A DNA stretch of 16,552 bases from assembly GCA_964347615.1 (NCBI GenBank), contig CAYFZO010000033.1, positions 1 through 16,552 of the forward strand. The letters run 5' to 3'. This DNA comes from CAYFZO01 sp964347615 (GTDB lineage: Bacteria; Pseudomonadota; Gammaproteobacteria; Poriferisulfidales; Oxydemutatoraceae). Positions 5,146 to 11,322 of the stretch are shown here, in pieces (the stretch's first letter is position 1; each line of letters starts with the position of its first letter). Under the pieces are notes generated by a model. It searched no databases and was not told the origin of the DNA. It saw only the letters and a list, made by a program, of their open reading frames with translations. Made by a program: the position numbers and the translations under genes.

Positions 5146-5913
5146 ATGGATACGTTCCAAGCGCTTTGTTTGGCTTTGGTGCAGGCGGCCACCGAGTTTC
5201 TGCCGGTGTCCAGTTCCGCGCATCTGATTCTGCTGCCGACGTTGATGGGGTGGGAGGATCAGGGACTTGCGTTCGACGTTTCGGTGCATTTCGGCACTTT
5301 GTTCGCCGTCGTCTTCCATTACCGCGGTACGTTGAGGGGAATGCTGGTTCGTCACCAGCGCAGGCTGGCGTATCTCGCGGTCGCAAGTATCCCGATTCTG
5401 CCCGCGGGCTACTTGTTGGCCGGCGTCGTGGAACAGCAGCTGCGTACGCCGCTGGTCATCGCCTCGACCACCGTCGGTTTCGGGTTGTTGCTTTGGGTCG
5501 GCGTCTGGTACGAATCGAGATTGCCGTTGTCGGCGGCCAAGCCGATGACTTTCAAGTCGGCCTTGATCATCGGCTTGGCGCAAGTCCTTGCCCTGGTGCC
5601 CGGCACGTCGCGCGCGGGCGTTACGATCACCGCGGGTCTTCTTCTCGGCCTGACGCGCCAGCAGGCCGTTCGGTTTTCCTTCCTTCTTGCGATTCCCGTG
5701 ATTTTGGCCGCTTCCTTTCATGAAATCATGCGGCTCGGCGTGCAGCCCGACCCCGAGACGTGGCGGCTGATGACCTTGGGTTTTATCGCCTCGGCTTTCG
5801 TCGCCCTGGTGACGTTGCGCCTGTTTCTTCTGTTGGTGCATCTTATCGGTTTGGGGCCTTTTGTCGTCTACCGCTTGGTGCTCGGAGCACTTCTACTCGT
5901 TCTCTTCTTGTGA
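5146..5913 (+). CDS. uppP: Undecaprenyl-diphosphate phosphatase (UppP/BacA)
   Basis: Integral inner-membrane enzyme that dephosphorylates undecaprenyl pyrophosphate to recycle the lipid carrier for peptidoglycan and other envelope polymers; it can confer bacitracin tolerance. The 255-aa protein (E. coli BacA is about 273 aa) has about eight hydrophobic segments. The QAATEFLPVSSSAH block (13-26) holds the (E/Q)xxxE motif, and VPGTSRAGVT holds the PGxSR motif with the catalytic Arg. MDTFQALCLALVQ fits the usual N-terminus, which fixes the ATG although it lies directly behind a TATAAT. Its last 21 bp overlap the convergent cca gene. In E. coli folB, bacA and cca are neighbours; here the island separates folB/folK from uppP. 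Confidence 0.95.
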   Translation: MDTFQALCLALVQAATEFLPVSSSAHLILLPTLMGWEDQGLAFDVSVHFGTLFAVVFHYRGTLRGMLVRHQRRLAYLAVASIPILPAGYLLAGVVEQQLRTPLVIASTTVGFGLLLWVGVWYESRLPLSAAKPMTFKSALIIGLAQVLALVPGTSRAGVTITAGLLLGLTRQQAVRFSFLLAIPVILAASFHEIMRLGVQPDPETWRLMTLGFIASAFVALVTLRLFLLLVHLIGLGPFVVYRLVLGALLLVLFL

Positions 5914-7038
5914 CAGTACTTCAAGCCGTGCTTCGCGCACCGCTTTGCCGACGTCTCCGCTGCAAGCTGCGGCCACGCGCCCGAGGTCGAGACGATTCAC
6001 CGCGTCGAGAGCGGTGCGTATCCGCGCGAGGCTTTGCTTTTTTTCCGCAACGGGGAAATCGCAGAACCGCCAAGCTTCAAGCAGGGTGGTCAACCGTTCG
6101 GGGTTCCTGAACGCGTCGGTGCGTTCAAAGACGTCCAGCAGCACCGATGCGTTGATGCTCTGGTCTTGCTGTATCCGCCGGCGGCAGAACCAAGCGGCGC
6201 TTGCGAGCCTCGAGTAAGCCGAAGGCGCCCGCGCGAACTTGCACGCCGGTTCAAGACTGACCTCGTAAGCCGAAGTCTGAATCGCGAGCGCGGCGAACGT
6301 GAGATGCGGGCGTTTCCCGGGGTTGCCCGAGCGGGCGCACTCGTCAATTGCGTGCGCGACCGCGTTCACGGCTTGCGGCAATTGCAGCAAGTCGGCCAGG
6401 CCGGGTGCCCGCTCGGGCGCCACCGCGTCCAGTGCGCCGATTTCTTTCAAGGTCAGAAAGAAGCGCGAAGGTGCCGGTTCGGCAAGTGCCGTCTCGCACT
6501 CTTTCCAGACTCGTTCGGCCACCAATGCCTTGATTTCGCCGGCGGCCACCATTTCGCGCATCAAGGCCGTGGTTTCGGCGGCGATCCGAAACCCGTCCGG
6601 GTAAAGCCGGGCGGCGAACCGGGCGACGCGCAGGATCCGCACCGGGTCTTCGACGAACGCGCGGGAGACGTGATGCAGCAGCTTGTTTTCAAGATCGCGT
6701 CTGCCGCCGTACGGGTCAATCAGCTTGCCGCTTTCGCTTTTAGCGATGGCGTTGATCGTCAGATCCCGGCGCCGCAGGTCTTCTTCCAGGGACACGCTCG
6801 GGCCGGTGTGAAACGTGAATCCATGATATCCCGGCCCGGTCTTGCGTTCGGTGCGCGCAAGCGCGTATTCCTCCTTTGTGTCGGGGTGCAGGAACACCGG
6901 GAAATGACGCCCGACCGGTTTGAACCCCCGCCTTGTCATTTCCTCGGGGGTCGCGCCGACCACTACCCAGTCGCGTTCGCCGGGCGGGCGTCCGAGCAAT
7001 TCGTCACGAACCGCGCCGCCGACAAGATAAATCTGCAT
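5893..7038 (-). CDS. cca: CCA tRNA nucleotidyltransferase (Cca)
   Basis: Adds or repairs the 3'-terminal CCA of tRNAs without a template, using CTP and ATP. The 381-aa protein closely follows the E. coli-type class II enzyme: YLVGGAVRDELLG (4-16), GERDWVVVGATPEEM, GRHFPVFLHP, EEYALARTERK, RRDLTINAIA and EDPVRILRVARFAAR. The first of the two motif-A carboxylates is Glu21 instead of the usual Asp (E21-R-D23). The C-terminal third lacks an HD phosphohydrolase motif, so only the transferase role is predicted. The start was set at ATG 7038 because MQIYLVGG is the normal N-terminus; the frame stays open for another 269 codons upstream, but those codons are antisense to the TPR gene. Confidence 0.95.
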   Translation of the reverse strand: MQIYLVGGAVRDELLGRPPGERDWVVVGATPEEMTRRGFKPVGRHFPVFLHPDTKEEYALARTERKTGPGYHGFTFHTGPSVSLEEDLRRRDLTINAIAKSESGKLIDPYGGRRDLENKLLHHVSRAFVEDPVRILRVARFAARLYPDGFRIAAETTALMREMVAAGEIKALVAERVWKECETALAEPAPSRFFLTLKEIGALDAVAPERAPGLADLLQLPQAVNAVAHAIDECARSGNPGKRPHLTFAALAIQTSAYEVSLEPACKFARAPSAYSRLASAAWFCRRRIQQDQSINASVLLDVFERTDAFRNPERLTTLLEAWRFCDFPVAEKKQSLARIRTALDAVNRLDLGRVAAACSGDVGKAVREARLEVLSQEENE

Positions 7039-7224
7039 CAGAACAACCCATCGTCCATAATGGTTCGGTGAATGGTATCTGAAAACGGCGCGACCGACAC
7101 CTGCACCAGCGAGGATTTGCAGAGGCGGATAAGTTTCGTCCGGTTTTGTTCGCCGCCCCGCCGCGACTCTGCTTGTAAAAACGGTTAATATAAACGCGCA
7201 ATTGCGCAAATCATTGCGCAAATC
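7039..7224. other. Divergent intergenic region between cca and TPR gene
   Basis: It should carry promoters for both genes. TTAATATAAACG (7185-7196) is the best AT-rich -10-like stretch for the TPR gene, but no well-spaced -35 is visible. The right end is the 12-bp repeat over the TPR start. Confidence 0.45.
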
Positions 7225-7239
7225 ATGGCGCAAATCATG
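7204..7239. repeat. 12-bp tandem repeat duplicating the TPR start codon
   Basis: GCGCAAATCATT (7204-7215) is followed by two copies of GCGCAAATCATG (7216-7227, 7228-7239). The ATG ending the second copy is the assigned start, and the ATG ending the third is a second in-frame start four codons later. The first copy ends in ATT in the same frame. Confidence 0.9.
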
Positions 7240-8124
7240 CAAGTCGTGAAAGGATTCTCGTTTTTCAGAGGTGCCGGGGGCGCGTGGGCTCAAAGCGTGC
7301 TGCTCGGCGCGTTGCTGGTCGTGTCTTTTTCCGCCGCCGCGGCGTCTCAGGTTCTCGCTGAGCCGGAGTTCAAGAAAGCGGTCGAGGCTTACGCCGACGG
7401 TCGTCTTGACGAATCGAAGCTCGGTTTCGAGAGACTGGCAAAGCGTTTTCCGGACGACCCGAACGTCCTCAATAACCTGGCCGTTATCGCGGCACGGCAG
7501 GGTGACGTCGAGCGGGCGGTGGACCTGCTTAGGCGCGTGATTGCGACCGACGCGGCAATCGACACGGGGTACCGGAATCTGACCGCGGTCTACGCGCATC
7601 TGGCAACGTTGTCTTACCGGGAAGCGCTGGCGCTTGAATCGGCGGAGCCTGAGCCGCTTGACTTGAGCTTGATCGGGGAAGCCGAGCGTACGCTGCGCGA
7701 TGAGATCGAGGCGTCGGAACAAGTGGCGCAGGCAAAGGAGCTCGACGAACCGCTGGTGCGCGACCCTGAAGTGCCTGCTGCATCTGCCCGGCACGTCGAC
7801 GTTGTGTCTTCGGTTAAACGCTGGGCGCAAGCGTGGTCGAGACAAGACCTGAACGCTTACTTCTCAAGCTACGTCAGCGGCTACGCCCCGCCGGACGGCT
7901 CGCACCGGCGCTGGAAAAGACAGCGCACCGAACGCTTGATTGCGCCGCGCAAAATCCAAGTCAGCCTCTCCGATATTCGCGTCAGAAAAAGCGGCGAGGA
8001 TGACGCGAGGGTTACGTTTCGGCAAAAATACCGTTCCAATCTGTTGTCGAGCTCGGTCTTGAAACGGTTGCAGATGAAGAGAATAAACAATGAGTGGAAA
8101 ATCACCTCGGAACAGGTTCTATAG
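7225..8124 (+). CDS. Secreted TPR protein with C-terminal Cds6/NTF2-like domain
   Basis: A 299-aa exported protein, probably periplasmic. A hydrophobic stretch at about 24-44 (SVLLGALLVVSFSAAAASQVLA) looks like a signal peptide after an unusually long N-region. One or two tetratricopeptide-like repeats follow at 46-115 (FKKAVEAYADGRLDESKLGFERL, VLNNLAVIAARQGDVERAVDLLRRVI). Residues 190-298 resemble the Cds6/SnoaL-like domain attached to L,D-transpeptidases (VKRWAQAWSRQDLNAYFSSY, VTFRQKYRS, NNEWKITSE). The gene overlaps the downstream L,D-transpeptidase by 35 bp, and that protein ends in a similar domain, so they probably act together in cell-wall remodelling. The start may be 7225 or 7237, both in the tandem repeat. 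The TPRs could mediate protein interaction; no enzymatic site is seen. Confidence 0.8.
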   Translation: MAQIMQVVKGFSFFRGAGGAWAQSVLLGALLVVSFSAAAASQVLAEPEFKKAVEAYADGRLDESKLGFERLAKRFPDDPNVLNNLAVIAARQGDVERAVDLLRRVIATDAAIDTGYRNLTAVYAHLATLSYREALALESAEPEPLDLSLIGEAERTLRDEIEASEQVAQAKELDEPLVRDPEVPAASARHVDVVSSVKRWAQAWSRQDLNAYFSSYVSGYAPPDGSHRRWKRQRTERLIAPRKIQVSLSDIRVRKSGEDDARVTFRQKYRSNLLSSSVLKRLQMKRINNEWKITSEQVL

Positions 8125-9328
8125 GCGCGCAGCGTTCACGGCGGCGGTCGCGGCGACGTTCGCAGGCGCGTCGTTCGCAACCGAGCCGCCGGTCGTCGCC
8201 CAGGAGACGGGCGGCGCGGGAACGGTCGAAGCGGACGTGCGCCAGGGGTTCGGCGCCTTGCTTGACGGGCGCGCGGAGCTATCGCTGCGGCGCACGGTTC
8301 CGCTCGTGAGGCGGCAGGCAAACTTTCAGTTGGGACGTTTGCTTTACGCGGACCTCCTGGCCGCGCGCGCGCATCAGAAGACTCTGCTGGCGTTGCCCGC
8401 GGCGCTGAAGAAAACGCGCGTCAAGGGTCTTGTCGAGGAAGCGAAGGCGAGGCTGCTGTACCGTCCTCCCCCGGACGAGCGCCTGCCCGACGTGGTCATG
8501 CGGTTGTCGCGCCGGCATCGGTACGCGTTTGTCATCGATGCCGCGCGTTCGCGCATCTACGTTTTCGCAAACAAGGAAGGTGCGCCGGTGCTGCTCGCCG
8601 ACTATTACGCCTCGGTGGGCAACGGCGGCGTCGGCAAGACCTCCGAAGGCGACGAAAAGACGCCTCTCGGCGTCTATTACCCGACCTCGTACTTGGAGAA
8701 CGACAAACTGCCCGAACTCTACGGCGTCGGCGCGTACCCGCTCAATTACCCGAACAAGTGGGACCGTCTGAACGGTCGCGACGGTTCGGGTATCTGGTTG
8801 CACGGCACGCCTTCCGCGGTGTACAGCCGTCCGCCGCAAGACAGCCGGGGTTGCGTCGTCATCAGCAATCAACTGCTCACCGGCTTGTCCTCGCGCATCG
8901 ACGTCGGGCGCACGCCGATGATTCTCGCCGCTTCGGTCGAATGGCTGCCGCCCGCCGAGTGGCGCGCGCGGCGCGACCGCCTGTTGGACGCGATACATCA
9001 GTGGCGGCGGGACTGGCAAAGCCTCGACGTCGAACGTTATCTCGGCCACTACTCGCGTGATTATCGGAGCAAAGGGATGAATTACGAACAGGCGGCGGCG
9101 GTCACCCGGCGCAACGCAAAGAAGAAGACCTTCGTTGAAGTCGAGATCAAGGACCTTGATTTGTTCGAGTACCCCGGAGAAAAGGACGTCGTGGTCGCCG
9201 TGTTTGACCAGGATTATCGAAGCAACAACTACAAGCTGCGTTACCGCAAGCAGCAGTTTTGGAAGTATCAGGACGGGCGGTGGATGATTATCTTTGAGGA
9301 CCGCGCCGACAACGCGCCCTCGGCGTGA
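8090..9328 (+). CDS. L,D-transpeptidase (YkuD) with Cds6-like C-terminal domain
   Basis: A 412-aa periplasmic peptidoglycan L,D-transpeptidase. The N-terminus has a basic region (RNRFYRR) and a hydrophobic core ending near ASFA (27-30), consistent with a signal peptide. The YkuD domain spans about 144-280, starting YAFVIDAARSRIYVF, with GDEKTPLGVYYPTS and the active site IWLHGTPSA...DSRGCVVISN carrying His238 and catalytic Cys255. Residues 298-405 form a second domain (HQWRRDWQSLDVERYLGHYS, VAVFDQDYRSN, RWMIIFED) of the Cds6/NTF2-like type, resembling the C-terminus of the preceding TPR protein. It could make 3-3 cross-links, attach a lipoprotein or detach one; the sequence does not decide which. 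The ATG lies 35 bp inside the TPR gene, which suggests coupling. Confidence 0.9.
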   Translation: MSGKSPRNRFYRRAAFTAAVAATFAGASFATEPPVVAQETGGAGTVEADVRQGFGALLDGRAELSLRRTVPLVRRQANFQLGRLLYADLLAARAHQKTLLALPAALKKTRVKGLVEEAKARLLYRPPPDERLPDVVMRLSRRHRYAFVIDAARSRIYVFANKEGAPVLLADYYASVGNGGVGKTSEGDEKTPLGVYYPTSYLENDKLPELYGVGAYPLNYPNKWDRLNGRDGSGIWLHGTPSAVYSRPPQDSRGCVVISNQLLTGLSSRIDVGRTPMILAASVEWLPPAEWRARRDRLLDAIHQWRRDWQSLDVERYLGHYSRDYRSKGMNYEQAAAVTRRNAKKKTFVEVEIKDLDLFEYPGEKDVVVAVFDQDYRSNNYKLRYRKQQFWKYQDGRWMIIFEDRADNAPSA

Positions 9329-9345
9329 GCGGACTCGGATCGCGC

Positions 9346-10236
9346 CTATCTGGTCGGGGTTTCGCGTGAGTGGACGTTCAGGCGCAACCACCTGACCAAG
9401 TCCACCCAGATTCGGCGCAGCTCGGCATCGGGCGGCATGTAACGGGCAGACGCCAGTTCAATGGTCACCACGGGGATTTTGAGTTCTTCTCCCGCGTAGC
9501 GTCCGAGCGAACCCGGAAAGCTGCCGAGGTCGCCGAGCTTGATCGAGCCGAGAGCGGCGGGCGGCTTGACGCGGTCGGGACCGTCGTAATCGATGAGGTC
9601 GTACGGCGCGTGTACGGAAACGACGACGTCCGGCTTGAATTCGTCTATCTCCGTGGTGAGCCACCGGGTTTCCGGCTCGCTCAGCGGCTGCTTTCCGGGA
9701 TAGCGCCGGGGGTTGCTGCCGGTCTCGTTTTTCCAGTAAAGCAGCGCGGTCTTTTCCCAATCCCCCGTGGTTTTCATGTTGCGGTTCAAATCGACCACGT
9801 TGTGGTTGCCCCGCACCGCCGGGCTTTTGAGCAGGCCGTCAAGATTCAGCGCCGGTACGACGTGCCAGTGGAATAGTCCCGAATGATGAACGTCGAGGAT
9901 TTTCATCCACTTCATCGTTACACTGAACGAAGCGTATTCATCGCCGTGAGTGCCGCCGATGAGAAGTACCCGGGCGTTGGGCTTTTTGTCGCCGAGCGGC
10001 GGGTACTCCTTGCGCAGGATGGGTCGCCCGAGTACGGTGTGGGCGCCGGTTTCAGCAAGGTTCAACGACTGACACTCTTCGACGCTGATCGAGGTCAGCT
10101 TGGCGCCGATGAGCTCGCAGGCTTCTTGTGCGCTGAATTTTTGTGCTTGTCGTTCGCGGGCGGGTTCGGCGTCGAGCGACGTTGAAAGCAACGCCGCCGC
10201 CGACAAAACCAGCATCGAGAAACGTGCCTTGTTCAT
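9346..10236 (-). CDS. Secreted M14-family zinc carboxypeptidase/amidase
   Basis: A 296-aa metallopeptidase of family M14 with a signal peptide (MNKARFSMLVLSAAALLSTSLDA). Zinc ligands are visible as His97 and Glu100 in GGTHGDE and His209 in VVVSVHAPYD. DLNRNM (149-154) gives the substrate-carboxylate Arg152, and Glu260 in VVTIE is the general base. Murein-peptide amidase (MpaA-like) or another exported M14 peptidase is most likely, given the neighbouring L,D-transpeptidase that it faces convergently across 17 bp. E. coli MpaA is cytoplasmic, so the signal peptide here points to a periplasmic role; the exact substrate is inferred only from context. An AT-rich TAAAAT about 12 bp upstream of the ATG may be a -10 box. 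Confidence 0.82.
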   Translation of the reverse strand: MNKARFSMLVLSAAALLSTSLDAEPARERQAQKFSAQEACELIGAKLTSISVEECQSLNLAETGAHTVLGRPILRKEYPPLGDKKPNARVLLIGGTHGDEYASFSVTMKWMKILDVHHSGLFHWHVVPALNLDGLLKSPAVRGNHNVVDLNRNMKTTGDWEKTALLYWKNETGSNPRRYPGKQPLSEPETRWLTTEIDEFKPDVVVSVHAPYDLIDYDGPDRVKPPAALGSIKLGDLGSFPGSLGRYAGEELKIPVVTIELASARYMPPDAELRRIWVDLVRWLRLNVHSRETPTR

Positions 10237-10288
10237 GCCGCTTATTTTAGATTGAAAGGCCTTGACTCGGTGCAGCCGGAATATAGCT

Positions 10289-10294
10289 TATAAT
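10289..10294 (+). promoter_or_regulatory. Putative -10 box for trxA
   Basis: A perfect TATAAT on the + strand in the divergent space between the M14 gene and trxA. TTGACT at 10262-10267 is a good -35 match but sits 21 bp away, longer than the usual 16-18, so the pair may be weak or the -35 may be coincidental. Confidence 0.5.
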
Positions 10295-10371
10295 GGCGGC
10301 GTCCGCGAGACGGGGCTAAGTGAGTGCGCCGATTAAACCAACGCGGGAGCAAACACCGGGAACAAACACAG

Positions 10372-10698
10372 TTGAACGATCATGTAGTCAATGTGACCGC
10401 CGAGGATTTCGAGCCTCAGGTCTTGAAGTCGGGTCTTCCGGTGCTGGTGGATTTCTGGGCCGAGTGGTGCGGGCCGTGCAAGATGGTCACGCCGATACTC
10501 GAAGAGATCGCCCCTAACTATAAGGACAGGATCAAGATCGTGAAACTGGACGTGGATGCAAACAGGAAACTTGCCGAGCAGCACGGCATCCGCGGCATCC
10601 CGACTTTGGTCATCTACAAGAACGGCAACGTCGAGGCTACTCACGTGGGAGCGTTGAGCCGCTCGCAACTTGTCGCTTTCATAGACCAAAACATCTGA
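10372..10698 (+). CDS. trxA: Thioredoxin 1 (TrxA)
   Basis: Cytosolic thiol-disulfide reductant for ribonucleotide reductase, PAPS reductase, methionine sulfoxide reductases and others. The 108-aa product has the full fold: VLVDFWAEWCGPCKM with redox Cys33 and Cys36 and buried Asp27, the cis-proline loop RGIPTL, and a final helix LVAFIDQNI. A TTG start at 10372 is chosen because LNDHVVNVTAEDFE aligns with the usual MxDxIIxVTDxxF N-terminus and gives the standard length. A GTG at 10324 would add 16 non-thioredoxin residues. trxA lies directly upstream of rho in many gammaproteobacteria; here a transposase remnant separates them. Confidence 0.95.
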   Translation: MNDHVVNVTAEDFEPQVLKSGLPVLVDFWAEWCGPCKMVTPILEEIAPNYKDRIKIVKLDVDANRKLAEQHGIRGIPTLVIYKNGNVEATHVGALSRSQLVAFIDQNI

Positions 10699-10714
10699 TT
10701 GCGCCGAGGCGCCC

Positions 10715-11135
10715 CGAGCTTGCCTCGGTTCGACGGTCATGCCAGACGCCGGCGTCATGGACAGCGCGCGAAAAAGCCCGGCGAGTCGGTCCGGATCGCC
10801 CATTTCTCGGTTTCCCTGCTTTCCGAACACGCCATCAAAGACTTCAAGGCCATCCACCCGGTGTCGGACAGCCGGGCCATCGCAGGCAACGCCTGACGCT
10901 TCTTGCGGGAGGTCGTCCAGAGGTTGTCGAGCAGGGAGGCTTTCCCGATACGCGGGATTAGGTTGACGGCGGCGAAGAGGTCGGTTTGGCGCCGGTCGAT
11001 CGTGGGTTGACCGCCCATCAATACCGATACAACCGCTTTCGTTCGCACCGGGCGTTGGCTTTGAGTTCCCCGATAGTGTATCTTGGGCGTCTTGGCGTCG
11101 GCGTCCGACTTTGTCTCATATCCGCTGACCCCGTA
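10715..11135 (+). pseudogene. IS481-like transposase remnant between trxA and rho
   Basis: Read across frames this gives KKPGESVRIAHFSVSLL, then IKDFKAIHPVSDSRAIAGNA, a TGA stop, RFLREVVQRLSSRE, FPIRGIR, VDGG, and finally HRYNRFRSHRALALS. This is an IS481-type integrase with its centre deleted. The first catalytic Asp is lost: VRIAHFSV stands where VQIDHMSV is usual. The stop after GNA and the frameshift before VDGG also kill it. It shares 31 identical bases with 4722-4752 and a similar right end (CTTTGTCTCATATCCG plus CTGACCCC). Confidence 0.8.
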
Positions 11136-11162
11136 CGAGGGGGGTATGCCGGCTGATAGGCG

Positions 11163-11171
11163 TGCTATAAT
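11163..11171 (+). promoter_or_regulatory. Extended -10 promoter of the rho leader
   Basis: TGCTATAAT is a perfect extended -10 element (TGnTATAAT). Transcription should start about 11178-11179, which gives a rho leader of about 135 nt. It lies just downstream of the IS remnant's right end, so the native promoter seems to have survived the insertion. No clear -35 is needed for an extended -10. Confidence 0.65.
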
Positions 11172-11178
11172 CAGACCG

Positions 11179-11322
11179 ATGCGGCTCGACTTGCCCGCGT
11201 CCCCAATTCACAGCCCCTACCGGTTTTTGTCGCCGGCTTTACTTGTAACCCGGGGTTGCCGCGAAATCGGCTCCAATCCTCAGATTGATTCAACCAGCAA
11301 GCGCAAACAAACATGCAGCTAA
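11179..11322 (+). CDS. rhoL: Candidate rho leader peptide (RhoL-like), 47 aa
   Basis: A 47-codon ORF begins exactly where transcription is expected and ends in TAA overlapping the first codons of rho (rho ATG at 11313). As I remember it, E. coli RhoL is a 33-aa leader peptide beginning MRSEQISG and containing NPSCRFSSAYSPVTR. The product here begins MRLDLPAS and contains HSPYRFLSPALLVTR. The pattern MR...P..RF.S....VTR, the location and the coupling to rho together suggest a conserved leader peptide that could help autoregulate rho. The translation start would be leaderless. The resemblance is short and was judged by eye from memory, so it could be coincidental. Confidence 0.45.
   Translation: MRLDLPASPIHSPYRFLSPALLVTRGCREIGSNPQIDSTSKRKQTCS

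Noticed and set aside
6034..7071. 345-aa open frame antisense to cca
   Set aside because: Shadow frame; every recognisable motif is on the minus strand.
7039..7845. Upstream extension of the cca frame to 650 aa
   Set aside because: It is antisense to the TPR gene and crosses the intergenic region; real Cca similarity begins at MQIYLVGG.
8279..9391. 370-aa open frame antisense to the L,D-transpeptidase
   Set aside because: High-GC shadow frame; the sense strand carries a complete YkuD protein with its active site.
10324..10371. GTG start giving a 124-aa thioredoxin
   Set aside because: The extra 16 residues are unlike thioredoxin N-termini, and TTG at 10372 gives the canonical length.
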